The notes: generated by a model not told the origin, from the letters alone. A DNA stretch of 64,000 bases from Ardenticatena maritima (GCF_001306175.1 NZ_LGKN01000003.1:682001-746000), one strand, 5' to 3'. Positions 19,662 to 28,913 are shown, counted from the first letter of the stretch. A program made the numbers and translations.

Positions 19662-20975
19662 TTACAGCGGATAGTTTTGCAAGTAGGCGACCAAATCGCG
19701 CATGAAGGCGTCGGCGGCGGCGCCATCGAGAATGCGATGGTCGAAGGTCAAGGTCAGGTAGGCCATGGGGCGAATGGCGATGGCATCCATGCCGTCTTGC
19801 TCCACCACCACAACGCGCTTCTGCATCGCCCCTACGCCCAAAATAGCCGCTTGGGGCTGGTTGATGATGGGCGTGCCAATAATCGCGCCGTTCGTGCCGT
19901 AGTTGGTGATGGTAAAGGTGCCGCCTTGCACATCATCGGGCGTGAGTTTGCCGGAGCGGGCGCGCTCGGTCAGGTCGCCCAAGGCGCGGGCAATCCCTTT
20001 CAGGCTCAGTTCGTCGGCATGTTTGAGCACCGGCACAAGCAAGCCTTTGCCCTCTTGTACGGCGGTTGCCACGCCAATGTTGATGGCGCGTTTGAGCAAA
20101 ATCCCCTGGTCGGTAAACGTCGAGTTGACCATGGGGTGCTTCTTCAACGTCTGCGCCACCGCTTCGACAAAGTACGCCGTGTAGGTCAGGCGCACGCCTT
20201 CGGCGGCAAAGGCGGCTTTGTGTTTGTTGCGGTGCGCCACCACGCGGCTCAAATCCACTTCGTGCACGGTCGTCACGTGCGGGGATGTATGTTTGCTGCG
20301 CACCATGTGCTCGGCAATCGCCTTGCGCATCGGCGTCAACGGCACCAATTCGCCCTCGCCGGACGGCAACGGCACGTCGGCGGCGGTGGTCATAGGCAAG
20401 GGTGCGGGCGGTTCAGGTGCAGGCGCGGGTTTTGGCGGCGGTGGTGCAGCGGGTTGCGGCGCCGCAGGTTGTGCGGGCTGGGCGGCGGCTTTCTCGCGTT
20501 CTTCGAGATAGCGCAACACGTCCTTCTTGGTAATGCGCCCACCGCGCCCACTGCCTTGAATTTGCGAAAGGTCAATGTTGTGTTCAGCGGCAAGGCGCGC
20601 CACAACTGGCGAAATGCGCTGTGCGGCGGACTTGTCAGCCGCAGGTTTGGGCGCCGTCGCAGAAGTTGACGCCGCCGCGGGCTGGGGTGCAGCGGGCGCT
20701 TCGGCAGGCGCGCTGCCATTCTCACCCGGCTTTTCGCCCGGCTCGCCAACCCAGGCCAAAACTGTGCCCACCGGCACGGTTTCACCTTCGGGCACTTCAA
20801 TCGAAAGCACAACACCCGACACGGTGGACGTCACTTCGGTATCCACCTTGTCGGAAATGACTTCCAGCAGCGGCTCATACTTTTCGACATGCTCGCCGAC
20901 TTTTTTCAGCCACTTGCCAACCGTTCCTTCGGTTACGCTTTCGCCCAATTGGGGCATTTTGATTGGTGTTGCCAT
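19662..20975 (-). CDS. bkdC: 2-oxoacid dehydrogenase E2 (dihydrolipoyl acyltransferase), branched-chain type
   Basis: This 437-residue E2 has one lipoyl domain (residues 1-78, lipoylated Lys in SDKVDTEV), an Ala/Pro linker, one E3/E1-binding domain (near 125-160, SPVVARLAAEHNIDLSQI), a second Pro-rich linker and the catalytic acyltransferase domain. Its active site is FDHRILDGA near the C-terminus (His and Asp). The DKVDTEV form of the lipoyl motif and the neighbours point to a branched-chain 2-oxoacid or 2-oxoglutarate complex rather than pyruvate. It begins 24 bp after the E1-beta stop. It ends at a terminator. No E3 gene is in the window. Confidence 0.9.
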   Translation of the reverse strand: MATPIKMPQLGESVTEGTVGKWLKKVGEHVEKYEPLLEVISDKVDTEVTSTVSGVVLSIEVPEGETVPVGTVLAWVGEPGEKPGENGSAPAEAPAAPQPAAASTSATAPKPAADKSAAQRISPVVARLAAEHNIDLSQIQGSGRGGRITKKDVLRYLEEREKAAAQPAQPAAPQPAAPPPPKPAPAPEPPAPLPMTTAADVPLPSGEGELVPLTPMRKAIAEHMVRSKHTSPHVTTVHEVDLSRVVAHRNKHKAAFAAEGVRLTYTAYFVEAVAQTLKKHPMVNSTFTDQGILLKRAINIGVATAVQEGKGLLVPVLKHADELSLKGIARALGDLTERARSGKLTPDDVQGGTFTITNYGTNGAIIGTPIINQPQAAILGVGAMQKRVVVVEQDGMDAIAIRPMAYLTLTFDHRILDGAAADAFMRDLVAYLQNYPL

Positions 20976-20999
20976 CGTTCTTCCCCCATCATTGCAGGA

Positions 21000-21983
21000 T
21001 TAGTAGGCTGCCAAATCGCGAATGGCGGCTTCAATTTTGTCCGGGTTGGGCAAGAACCAGTGTTCTTGTGGGTCGTTGTAGGGCATGGCGGGCACTTCGG
21101 GACCACACAGCCGCTTGATCGGGCCATCCAGCCACTCAAACGCCTGGTCGGCAATCAGGGCGGCGATTTCCGCGCCAAAGCCCATGAAGCCGTTATCTTC
21201 GTGAACAATGAGCACTTTGCTGGTCTTCTTGACCGACGAGAGGATGAGGTCTTCATCCAGCGGGCGCAACGTGCGCGGGTCCACCACTTCGACACTGATA
21301 CCGTCTTTTGCCACGCGCTCGGCGGCTTCCAGCGTGTGGTGGAGCATCATCCCGTAGGAAATCACGGTGATATCTTCCCCTTCGCGCACAATCTGGCCTT
21401 TGCCAATGGGAATGCTGAATAAACCATCGGGCACTTCGCCCTTGATGAGGCGGTAGGTCTTCTTGTGTTCGAGGAAGAGCACCGGGTCGCGGTCCTGAAT
21501 GGACGACCAGAGCAAGCCGGCGGCATCGTAAGGAGTGCTGGGCGCGACAACTTTCAAGCCCGGCACGTGTGTGAAAAAGCCTTCAACTGATTGGCTGTGA
21601 TAGAGCGCCCCGTGAATCCCTCCACCGTAGGGCGCACGAATGACCATGGGGCATTCCCAATTGCCGTTGGAGCGGTAGCGAATGCGGGCGGCTTCGTTCA
21701 CAATCTGGTCAAAGGCAGGGTGAATGAAGTCGGCAAACTGGATTTCGGCAACGGGCAACAACCCGTTCAACGCCATGCCAATCGCCACACCGACAATCCC
21801 CAACTCGGCGAGCGGCGTATCAATGACACGCTCTTCACCAAAGTGTTCCAGAAAACCGGCGGTGACGCGAAAGACCCCGCCTTTCGCGCCCACGTCTTCG
21901 CCCATGACAAGCACGCGCTCGTCGGCTTCCATGGCGTTCCAAAGCGTGTCGTGAATCGCTTCAAGCACACTTTTCACTGGCAT
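21000..21983 (-). CDS. bkdB: 2-oxoacid dehydrogenase E1 beta subunit, branched-chain type
   Basis: The 327-residue beta subunit of the thiamine-diphosphate E1 component. It has the family pattern VLVMGEDVGAKGGVFRVTAG, DTPLAELGIVGVAIGMALNG and the EIQFADFIHPAFDQIVNEAA segment lining the cofactor site, then the C-terminal transketolase domain with VVDPRTLRPLDEDLI. I chose the ATG at 21983, with GGAGGAG 5-7 bases upstream, over the GTG at 21989. Partner of the E1 alpha gene 71 bp upstream. The fit to BkdAB or BfmBAB is better than to PdhB, but substrate specificity is inference. Confidence 0.92.
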   Translation of the reverse strand: MPVKSVLEAIHDTLWNAMEADERVLVMGEDVGAKGGVFRVTAGFLEHFGEERVIDTPLAELGIVGVAIGMALNGLLPVAEIQFADFIHPAFDQIVNEAARIRYRSNGNWECPMVIRAPYGGGIHGALYHSQSVEGFFTHVPGLKVVAPSTPYDAAGLLWSSIQDRDPVLFLEHKKTYRLIKGEVPDGLFSIPIGKGQIVREGEDITVISYGMMLHHTLEAAERVAKDGISVEVVDPRTLRPLDEDLILSSVKKTSKVLIVHEDNGFMGFGAEIAALIADQAFEWLDGPIKRLCGPEVPAMPYNDPQEHWFLPNPDKIEAAIRDLAAY

Positions 21984-22054
21984 TCTCACTCCTCCAATCT
22001 CTCATCCGCGAGCCTCATTGCTCGCCTTCATTTGGTTGCCAAATCATCGTGGGC

Positions 22055-23089
22055 TTAGCGGTCCCAGTAGACGTGTTTCATCGCATCTTCGGGACGCGGG
22101 AGTGGCTGGGCTTCAGCCCAATCGGTGGCATCGTTGACGATATCCATGACTTTCTTTTCGATTTCCTCGAACCAGGCGTCATCAGCCAGCCCTTGCTCCA
22201 GCAAATAGGCGCGGGCGCGCACCAGGGGGTCTTTTTCCTGGCGCAGGCGTTCGATTTCTTCACGGGAGCGGTAGAGGCGGTCGTCGTCATCCGAGGAGTG
22301 GGCTTTGAGGCGGACAGTCTTGCATTCAACGAGCGTGGGACCTTCTCCACGGCGAGCACGATCCACCGCTTCTTTCATGACTTTGTAAACCGCCAGCATA
22401 TCCTGCCCGTCCACCACCACACCGGGCATACCATAGCCGGCGGCGCGATCCGCCACGTTTTCAATCGCCATCTGCTTGTTCGCGGAAACGGAGATGGCAT
22501 AGCCGTTGTTCATGCAGACAAAGACCACAGGCACTTTGTGGATGGCGGCGAAGTTGAGTCCTTCGTGGAAATCACCCTTGCTCGAACCGCCTTCACCAAA
22601 ACTGACGTAGGTCACGGCATCTTCGCCACGCAGTTTGTGGGCGTAGGCAATCCCAGCGGCTTGTGGGATTTGCGTCGAAACAGGGCTAGACGCCGTCACA
22701 ACGTTGAGCGGGCGATAGCCCCAGTGCGCCGGCATCTGGCGGCCGCCACTGGCGGGGTCGTTTGCACGGGCAAACCAGCCCAGCATCAATTCGCGGGGCG
22801 GCACGCCGATGGCAAGCAGCAGCGCCAGATCGCGGTAGTAGGGGTGGAACCAGTCTTTGCCGGGGATGAACGCCATCGCGGCGCCAATTTGGGCGGCTTC
22901 TTGCCCTTGCCCCGAAATGTGGAAGTGGGCTTTCCCCTGGCGTTGCAGAATCTCACAGCGTTCATCAAAACGGCGACCGAGCAACATCAGTTCGTACATG
23001 CGGCGGACATCATCATCAGAGAGGCCAAGTTCGCGGTGGTCAAACGCGAGGCTTTTGGTTTGGGCATCAAGAGCCACGTATTCAGTCAT
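22055..23089 (-). CDS. bkdA: 2-oxoacid dehydrogenase E1 alpha subunit, branched-chain type
   Basis: This 344-residue subunit binds thiamine diphosphate through GEGGSSKGDFHEGLNFA and the closing NN of VVFVCMNN (about residues 167-200; the first motif has GEG instead of the usual GDG). RAHSSDDD-type phosphorylation-loop residues (KAHSSDDDDRLY) and the FHISGQGQEAAQIGAA segment place it with the BCKDH alpha family. AAGGAGGTTTG precedes the ATG. It leads the operon bkdA-bkdB-bkdC behind its own promoter. Confidence 0.92.
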   Translation of the reverse strand: MTEYVALDAQTKSLAFDHRELGLSDDDVRRMYELMLLGRRFDERCEILQRQGKAHFHISGQGQEAAQIGAAMAFIPGKDWFHPYYRDLALLLAIGVPPRELMLGWFARANDPASGGRQMPAHWGYRPLNVVTASSPVSTQIPQAAGIAYAHKLRGEDAVTYVSFGEGGSSKGDFHEGLNFAAIHKVPVVFVCMNNGYAISVSANKQMAIENVADRAAGYGMPGVVVDGQDMLAVYKVMKEAVDRARRGEGPTLVECKTVRLKAHSSDDDDRLYRSREEIERLRQEKDPLVRARAYLLEQGLADDAWFEEIEKKVMDIVNDATDWAEAQPLPRPEDAMKHVYWDR

Positions 23090-23142
23090 TCAAACCTCCT
23101 TGTCTGAATTTCACACCAAGCGCCGTTGCTTGTGCGGCGCTT

Positions 23143-23171
23143 ATTGTACAGAAGTCGGGGGATTCTCGCAA
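23143..23171 (-). promoter_or_regulatory. Promoter of bkdABC
   Basis: Minus-strand TTGCGA (23171-23166), a 17-bp spacer and TACAAT (23148-23143), 54 bp before the ATG. Confidence 0.6.
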
Positions 23172-23220
23172 TCGCCCCACCTATCAAAACGCCGAAAGGC
23201 GCTCAAAGCAACGCCGGCAT

Positions 23221-23254
23221 AAAAAAGGCGGGGTCTTGTGAACGACCCCGCCTT
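23221..23254 (-). terminator. Terminator of pdhC
   Basis: AAGGCGGGGTC and GACCCCGCCTT form an 11-bp stem with an 8-base loop; T6 follows on the minus strand. Confidence 0.88.
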
Positions 23255-23265
23255 GGCTTCAACGG

Positions 23266-24663
23266 TTAGAGCATCAAGCGCATTGGGTTTTCAAGCAAGC
23301 GCTTGAATTCCACAAGAAACTCGGCGGCTTCCGCGCCATCGGTCACGCGGTGGTCGGCGGAGAGAGTAACTTTGAGCACCTGCCCCACCACGATTTCGTC
23401 GTTGCGCACCACAGGCACTTTCTGCACACCGCCCACGGCGAGGATTGCGGCTTCGGGCGGCGTGATGACCGCCACGAACGAATCCACCCCGTACATGCCG
23501 AGATTGCTCACGGTGAAGGTGCTCCCGCCGATATCGTCAGGCTGGACTTTGCCCTCGCGGGCGCGTTGCACCTTGGCGCGCGCTTCGGCGGCAATCTGGC
23601 TCAGCGATTTTTGGTCGGCGTTGCGCACTACCACTGTCAGCAAGCCGCTTTCGACGGCGACGGCAATCCCCACGTTGACATCCCCATGCCGGATGATTTT
23701 GTCGCCTGCAAAACTGGCGTTGATGTTGGGGAATTTGCGCAACGCCAGCGCAGCGGCTTTCACAATCATATCGTTGACACTGACCTTGATACCTTCGTCG
23801 GCGAGTGTGGCATTGATTTGCTGACGCAGCGCCATCGCCGCATCCATGTCAATGCTCATCGTGACGTAGAAGTGCGGCACGGGTGCTTTGCTCGCCGTCA
23901 TAACTTCGGCAATCCGCTGGCGCATGCGCGTCAAGGGGATTTCTTCCGCCGCGCCAATGGGCTGAACAGGCACTACCGGTGCGGTGGGCGCAGTCGGCGC
24001 AGGCGTCGGGGCTGGGGCGGGTGTTTCCACCACAGCCGCAGCGCGTTCGGCAAAGGCTTCCACATCGCGGATGACGATACGCCCGTCAGGGCCGCTTCCC
24101 GGCACCTGGCGAATATCCACACCCAACTCGCGGGCGCGACGACGCGCGGCGGGGCTGGCTTTGACGCCATCCGGCGGTGGCGGTTCATCAGCCTGTTCCA
24201 GGTGCGCCTGCACGTCTTCCTTGGTGATACGGCCGCCGGGTCCGGTGCCCTGCACGCGGCTCAAATCCACGCCGTGTTCTTCGGCAAGGCGGCGGGCGAC
24301 CGGGGTGGCTTTGACCTCTTCAGCAGGTGCAACCGCCGGTGCAGAAGCGGGCGCCGGCTCAGGAGTTGGCGCGGTTTCTTCGGCAACAGCAGGCGTGGGG
24401 GCAGCCGCGGTCTCAACGGCTTCACCCGGTTCGCCAATCAGCGCCACCGGCGTATTGACAGGCACCACCTGACCAGCGGGAACGAGAATCTTCAAAAGAA
24501 CACCATCAGCAGGGGCTTCCATTTCCACAGTGGCTTTGTCAGTCTCAACTTCGGCGACCACTTCGCCCTTTTTGACGGGGTCGCCTTCGTTTTTCAGCCA
24601 CGCGGCAATGGCGCCTTCTTCCATATCAAAGCCCAATTTCGGCAACGTAAGTTCGACTGCCAA
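23266..24663 (-). CDS. pdhC: Pyruvate dehydrogenase-type E2 with two peripheral-subunit-binding domains
   Basis: This 465-residue E2 has one lipoyl domain (residues 1-78; Lys in ETDKATVEM, the pyruvate-type motif), an Ala/Pro/Glu linker, and then two E3/E1-binding domains in tandem: ATPVARRLAEEHGVDLSRV at about 120 and ASPAARRRARELGVDIRQV at about 165. The catalytic domain follows, with SADHRVTDGA near the C-terminus. Most E2 proteins have one binding domain. It is separated from pdhA-pdhB-fdx by a gene on the other strand and has its own promoter and terminator. The pairing with PdhAB is by position and motif. Confidence 0.9.
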   Translation of the reverse strand: MAVELTLPKLGFDMEEGAIAAWLKNEGDPVKKGEVVAEVETDKATVEMEAPADGVLLKILVPAGQVVPVNTPVALIGEPGEAVETAAAPTPAVAEETAPTPEPAPASAPAVAPAEEVKATPVARRLAEEHGVDLSRVQGTGPGGRITKEDVQAHLEQADEPPPPDGVKASPAARRRARELGVDIRQVPGSGPDGRIVIRDVEAFAERAAAVVETPAPAPTPAPTAPTAPVVPVQPIGAAEEIPLTRMRQRIAEVMTASKAPVPHFYVTMSIDMDAAMALRQQINATLADEGIKVSVNDMIVKAAALALRKFPNINASFAGDKIIRHGDVNVGIAVAVESGLLTVVVRNADQKSLSQIAAEARAKVQRAREGKVQPDDIGGSTFTVSNLGMYGVDSFVAVITPPEAAILAVGGVQKVPVVRNDEIVVGQVLKVTLSADHRVTDGAEAAEFLVEFKRLLENPMRLML

Positions 24664-24755
24664 GGGTTTTCCTCCTTCCTGTTTTGGATTTTGGATACTT
24701 CAAGAGGGGGAGCGCCATTGCTCCAAAAGTGGGCTGCGTCAGCATCCAGACGAGC

Positions 24756-24783
24756 ATTATATCGCCTTGAAGATGGAGGACAA
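24756..24783 (-). promoter_or_regulatory. Promoter of pdhC
   Basis: Minus-strand TTGTCC (24783-24778), a 16-bp spacer and perfect TATAAT (24761-24756), about 90 bp before the ATG. Confidence 0.55.
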
Positions 24784-24822
24784 GCCATGCGATATCGATT
24801 TTGCGAGCCATCGTCTGTGGCA

Positions 24823-24835
24823 GTAAACTGTTTAC
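24823..24835. repeat. Short palindrome upstream of the AT-rich gene
   Basis: GTAAAC-T-GTTTAC, a perfect 6-bp inverted repeat about 107 bp before the gene at 24943. It could be an operator; a shorter CACAT-T-ATGTG palindrome lies about 35 bp further on. Both lie in the 280-bp gap between pdhC and that gene, where a TACAAT -10 box (24917-24922) is visible without a clear -35 partner. Confidence 0.35.
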
Positions 24836-24942
24836 GTCCTCCAGCAACCAACAAACACTTCGAACGTAAACACATTATGTGCGAGATTGCTCTCTCGATT
24901 TCCCCAAACAATGCTTTACAATGAATTTTCAAGGAGGTTTTT

Positions 24943-25473
24943 ATGAACTTCGAATTTTGGAAAAGTGTTGTAGAATTTTTAGCCAACGCAACAGTCTTTT
25001 TGGGGTTTCCAATCGCTATTTTGCAATACAAACGAGCGATTCAAAAAGAGCAACGAGACCGCGAGTACGGCACCTATGACGCATTAGACAACAAATATCT
25101 GGAATTTCTGTACCTTTGTTTGCAACACCCTGAATTGGATATATTTGACGTTCCAGATGAAAAAATTCACCAATTCACAGATGTGTCTCCATCAAATAAC
25201 TCATCCCCTAATTTTGAAACACAAAAAAAAGAACTAATCGCGTTCTCGATTCTCATTTCTATTCTTGAACGTGCCTATCTTTTGTATGCAGATCAATCCA
25301 CAGAGATAAAACAACGTCAATGGGAGGGGTGGCGCCAATACATGGAAGACTATGCAAAAAGAGAGAACTTTCAACGTGCATGGCAAATCTGCGGAGAGCA
25401 ATTTGATCAAGAATTTGTAAGATTTATGGATGAGATTATCAAGAAGCACCTTCCGTCCACTTCAACTTCATAA
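24943..25473 (+). CDS. AT-rich hypothetical membrane-anchored protein
   Basis: A 176-residue protein with one N-terminal membrane segment (about residues 8-26, ending in a positively charged KRAIQKEQRDRE stretch) and a helical cytoplasmic part. This layout recalls small DUF4760-like proteins, but I cannot name the family with confidence. A strong AAGGAGG precedes the ATG. It stands on the opposite strand from everything around it, is clearly AT-richer (many AAA, AAT, TTT and ATT codons) than its neighbours, and splits the pyruvate dehydrogenase genes. It is probably a recent acquisition. No toxin, nuclease or defence motif is visible. Confidence 0.75.
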   Translation: MNFEFWKSVVEFLANATVFLGFPIAILQYKRAIQKEQRDREYGTYDALDNKYLEFLYLCLQHPELDIFDVPDEKIHQFTDVSPSNNSSPNFETQKKELIAFSILISILERAYLLYADQSTEIKQRQWEGWRQYMEDYAKRENFQRAWQICGEQFDQEFVRFMDEIIKKHLPSTSTS

Positions 25474-25509
25474 TTTTTTGAGATCCCCCTATTCGTCAGA
25501 TGAAAGGGT

Positions 25510-25551
25510 AAAAAAAACAGCGCCGCACTTCCTTATGTGAAGTGCGGCGCT
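25510..25551 (-). terminator. Terminator of lipA-pdhA-pdhB-fdxA
   Basis: AGCGCCGCACTTC pairs with GAAGTGCGGCGCT (13 bp) with a 7-base loop; G then T8 follows on the minus strand. It lies back-to-back with the end of the AT-rich gene. Confidence 0.88.
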
Positions 25552-25564
25552 TGGTATGGCAATC

Positions 25565-25813
25565 CTACCGCCCCGTTATCTCGCTGGCTAAGCGTCGGTT
25601 CTTCTCGATGAAATCGTGCCACTCTTCGGGCACATCATCCTTGAAGAAAATGGCCTGCACAGGGCAAACCGGCTCGCAGGCGCCACAGTCAATACACTCG
25701 TCCGGGTGGATGACGTACTGGTCTTCGGCTTCGTAAATGCAGTCCACCGGGCAGACATCCACACAGGCGGCATCTTTGACGCCTATGCACGGTTCGCAAA
25801 TTACATAGGCCAT
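25565..25813 (-). CDS. fdxA: 7Fe-type ferredoxin
   Basis: An 82-residue small electron carrier. The cysteine layout is that of Thermus or mycobacterial Fdx[20 protein letters not shown] near the start, then [12 protein letters not shown]. In that family one [3Fe-4S] and one [4Fe-4S] cluster are bound; an extra Cys at position 6 is unusual. Its ATG overlaps the pdhB stop by one base (TAATG), so translation is coupled. It might accept electrons from a pyruvate-linked reaction, but PDH itself does not use ferredoxin; the coupling may only be regulatory. Confidence 0.9.
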   Translation of the reverse strand: MAYVICEPCIGVKDAACVDVCPVDCIYEAEDQYVIHPDECIDCGACEPVCPVQAIFFKDDVPEEWHDFIEKNRRLASEITGR

Positions 25814-26784
25814 TAGCGCAAAACCTCCAATACCGCTCGCTTGATATCCTCTTTATCCGGCATCGCCGCCAACTCAAGGTTTTTGTTGTAGGGCAACGGG
25901 ACAGGCGGCGCAGTCACGCGCTTGATGGGCGCGTCCAGGTAATCGAAAGCGTGTTCGTAAATCTGGGCGGCAATTTCTGCATCCACACCATACCCCAACC
26001 ATTGCTCGGTTGCCAGGACGGCGCGGTACGTCTTCTTGAAACTTTCGATAACCGGACGCAAATCCAGCGGGCGCAGCGTGGGAATATCCACCACTTCGCA
26101 CTCGATACCTTCTTTCGCCAATTCGTCGGCGGCTTTGAGCGCTTCGTGCAACATGCGCGAGTAGGCTACGATGGTCACATCGCGCCCCTCGCGTTTGACT
26201 TCACTACGCCCAATCGGCAACACCACTTCCTCATCAGGCACTTCGCCACGCACGCGGTAGAGGTGGGTGTGTTCGATGAAAATCACCGGGTCGGGGTCGC
26301 GGATGGCGGCTTTGAGCAACCCGTAGGCGTCGGCGGGGGTGCCGGGCATGATGACTTTGAGGCCGGGCACATGCGCGACGTAGTTTTCAAACGTTTGCGA
26401 GTGGGTCGCCGAGAGTTGCCCCCACCCGGACGTTGTGCGCAAGACCATGGGGCAATCGAATTGCCCGCCAAACATGTAGCGCACTTTTGCCGCGTGGTTG
26501 ATGATGGCGTCCAGACTCAACAAGGCAAAGTTGAAGGTCATGATTTCGGCGACGGGGCGCAACCCGTTCATCGCCGCGCCCACAGCCGCACCGGCAATCA
26601 CCAATTCGCTAATGGGCGTGTCGCGCACGCGCTTTTCGCCAAACATGTCATACATGCCACGTGTGACGGCGAACGTACCGCCCCACACGCCAACCTCTTC
26701 GCCCATGATGAAAACGCGCTCATCGCGCTCCATTTCTTCGATCAACGCGCGACGCACAGCGTCACGATAAGTCATTTGTGCCAT
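25813..26784 (-). CDS. pdhB: Pyruvate dehydrogenase E1 beta subunit
   Basis: This 323-residue subunit matches the pyruvate/acetoin branch: [44 protein letters not shown], then [15 protein letters not shown] and the C-terminal [12 protein letters not shown]. It pairs with PdhA to decarboxylate pyruvate. AGGGAGAGAC precedes the ATG. Acetoin dehydrogenase (AcoB) is an alternative; the adjacent lipA and pyruvate-type E2 favour pyruvate. It is followed by the overlapping ferredoxin gene. Confidence 0.9.
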   Translation of the reverse strand: MAQMTYRDAVRRALIEEMERDERVFIMGEEVGVWGGTFAVTRGMYDMFGEKRVRDTPISELVIAGAAVGAAMNGLRPVAEIMTFNFALLSLDAIINHAAKVRYMFGGQFDCPMVLRTTSGWGQLSATHSQTFENYVAHVPGLKVIMPGTPADAYGLLKAAIRDPDPVIFIEHTHLYRVRGEVPDEEVVLPIGRSEVKREGRDVTIVAYSRMLHEALKAADELAKEGIECEVVDIPTLRPLDLRPVIESFKKTYRAVLATEQWLGYGVDAEIAAQIYEHAFDYLDAPIKRVTAPPVPLPYNKNLELAAMPDKEDIKRAVLEVLR

Positions 26785-26832
26785 TGTCTCTCCCTCTCAA
26801 ATCCACAGGTGGTCTTGGTTGTCAGGCTGGAC

Positions 26833-27858
26833 TTACAGGATGAACGGGTCGCCCGCCGGTGGGTTGGCATAGACATCCTCATAAAGCACTTCCAGCGGCG
26901 GCTCCGGACTTTCTTCAGCGAAGCGCACAGCGTCTTGCACTTCTTCTTCCACTTCGGCATGAATAGCGTCGAGGCGCTCCTGTTCGACACCCAGCGAAAG
27001 CAGAATGTTCGCAAAGCGCCGAATGGGGTCGTTCTTCAACCACTCTTCGACTTCTTCCTTGCTGCGGTAGCGTTCGGGGTCGCCCATGGAGTGCCCACGA
27101 TAACGGTAGGTGCGGGCTTCGATGAAGTAGGGACCGTTGCCGCTGCGCACATGTTCGGCGGCGCGTTGCGTCACCTCGAACACATCCAACACATTCTGCC
27201 CGTCCACCTGTTCGGCGGGAATATCGTAAGCGCAGGCTTTGCGGTACATTTCGGTGACGGCCGACGCACGGTCAACGCGCGTGCCCATGCCGTAATTGTT
27301 GTTTTCGCAAACCCAAATCACCGGCAATTTCCAGACCGCCGAAAGGTTGAGCGATTCGTGGAAATAGCCGTTGTTCGTCGCGCCGTCGCCAAAATAGCAG
27401 ATGGTCACGCGGTCTTCGCCGGCGTATTGGTCGGCGAGAGCGATACCTGCCGCGAGGCTCAATTGGGCGGCGACAATGGCGTAGCCCCCCCACAAACGGC
27501 GTTCGCGTTTGGCCATGTGCATTGAGCCGCCTTTGCCCTTGGAAAGGCCGGTGACTTTCCCCATCAGTTCCGCCATCACTTCGCGGGCGGTGCAGCCACG
27601 CGCGAGCGCGTGTCCGTGGTCGCGGTAGTGCACGACGATGTTGTCGTCATCACGCAGGGCGTTGATTGAACCAACGGCGGTGGCTTCCTCGCCAATGTAG
27701 AGGTGCAAAAACCCACCAATCAAACCACGCTGATAGGCTTCGGCGGCTTCTTCTTCAATACGGCGGATGAGCACCATCTGGCGATACATCGCCAGCAAAC
27801 GGGCTTCGTCGAGCGAAGCGGGGACAACAACTTCCTGTTTTTTGGTCTTTCGAGGCAT
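26833..27858 (-). CDS. pdhA: Pyruvate dehydrogenase E1 alpha subunit
   Basis: The 341-residue thiamine-diphosphate-binding subunit, with CYFGDGATNNGYFHESLN and ending at VCENNNYGMGT (about residues 165-205), plus RYRGHSMGDPERYRS near the phosphorylation loop. It decarboxylates pyruvate with PdhB and passes the hydroxyethyl group to lipoyl-E2. I chose the ATG at 27858 with GGAAGGAG upstream, over the GTG at 27864. The N-terminus is short and basic. It begins 55 bp after lipA and 48 bp before pdhB, so all are probably one transcript. Confidence 0.92.
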   Translation of the reverse strand: MPRKTKKQEVVVPASLDEARLLAMYRQMVLIRRIEEEAAEAYQRGLIGGFLHLYIGEEATAVGSINALRDDDNIVVHYRDHGHALARGCTAREVMAELMGKVTGLSKGKGGSMHMAKRERRLWGGYAIVAAQLSLAAGIALADQYAGEDRVTICYFGDGATNNGYFHESLNLSAVWKLPVIWVCENNNYGMGTRVDRASAVTEMYRKACAYDIPAEQVDGQNVLDVFEVTQRAAEHVRSGNGPYFIEARTYRYRGHSMGDPERYRSKEEVEEWLKNDPIRRFANILLSLGVEQERLDAIHAEVEEEVQDAVRFAEESPEPPLEVLYEDVYANPPAGDPFIL

Positions 27859-27913
27859 GGTCACTCCTTCCTGTTCTCAAAATTTTCCCGGCACCTCTTC
27901 TGATGGCTGAAGG

Positions 27914-28846
27914 TTATGCACTCGTGCGGCAGACGGCGGCGGCACTCTGTTCATGGGCATGATAACTGCTGCGCACCAATGGGCCGCTTTCGACATGTTT
28001 GAAGCCCATTTCTAAGCCAATGCGCTTCAATTCGGCAAACTCCTCAGGGCGCACATAGCGCTTAATCGGCAAGTGCCAATTGCTGGGGCGCAGGTATTGC
28101 CCAATCGTCACAATGTCAACACCGCTGTCGCGCAGGTCAGCCATGACCTGGATGACTTCTTCAATTGTTTCGCCCAACCCGACCATGAGGCCGCTTTTGG
28201 TAAGCATACCCGACGGTCCCCACGCCTTGGCCCATTCGAGCGTTTGCAGGCTCTGGCGGTACTTGGCTTTGGGGCGCACACGCGGGTACAGACGCGGCAC
28301 GGTTTCGATGTTGTGGTTGTAGATGTCGGGCGCGGCTTCAACGACGGTACGCACAGCCTCAGGGTTGCCCTCAAAATCCGGGACGAGCACTTCAATGCCA
28401 CAACCGGGTTGCGCCTTGCGAATTTCGCGAATGGTGAGCGCGAAGATGATGGCGCCGCCATCGGGCAAATCATCCCGGTTGACGCTGGTCACCACGGCGT
28501 GGCGCAACCCCAACGTCTTGACGGCTTCGGCGACACGAAACGGCTCTTCCCAATCGAGGGTTTGCGGGCGCCCTTTGGTGACGGCGCAGAAACGACACGC
28601 TCGCGTACACACATCACCCAAGAGCATAAACGTGGCTGTACGATTCTCCCAACATTCGCCGATGTTGGGGCAACGTGCTTCTTCGCACACCGTATGCAGT
28701 TTGTGCTGGCGCATGAGCGCCGCTACATCACGGTAGTTTGTGCCGCCCGGCGCACGCACCTTCAACCAGGGAGGCTTGCGCGTTCGTTTGCCGGGTTCAG
28801 GGACGATGGGAGGCAGTTCCTCAAAGAACTTCACATTGATATCCAT
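27914..28846 (-). CDS. lipA: Lipoyl synthase
   Basis: A radical SAM enzyme that inserts two sulfurs into octanoyl groups on E2 or GcvH. The 310-residue product has the auxiliary cluster Cys motif CEEARCPNIGEC (about residues 53-64), the radical SAM CTRACRFC (near 79-86) and the C-terminal VRSSYHA, whose Ser ligates the auxiliary cluster. I chose the ATG at 28846 with AAAGGAG upstream; longer in-frame sequence covers the promoter. It is the first gene of the pyruvate dehydrogenase operon, which makes sense because PDH needs lipoylated E2. Confidence 0.96.
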   Translation of the reverse strand: MDINVKFFEELPPIVPEPGKRTRKPPWLKVRAPGGTNYRDVAALMRQHKLHTVCEEARCPNIGECWENRTATFMLLGDVCTRACRFCAVTKGRPQTLDWEEPFRVAEAVKTLGLRHAVVTSVNRDDLPDGGAIIFALTIREIRKAQPGCGIEVLVPDFEGNPEAVRTVVEAAPDIYNHNIETVPRLYPRVRPKAKYRQSLQTLEWAKAWGPSGMLTKSGLMVGLGETIEEVIQVMADLRDSGVDIVTIGQYLRPSNWHLPIKRYVRPEEFAELKRIGLEMGFKHVESGPLVRSSYHAHEQSAAAVCRTSA

Positions 28847-28913
28847 GTGGGTCTCCTTTCTATCGTGCGCCATTGCACGGGGTGAGCGCGTTCGTTCAAA
28901 AGCACCAGCGGGG

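Noticed and set aside
22049-24924. Long plus-strand open frames opposite bkdA and pdhC
   Set aside because: They mirror well-conserved minus-strand genes and carry no family motifs; shadows of GC-rich codon use.
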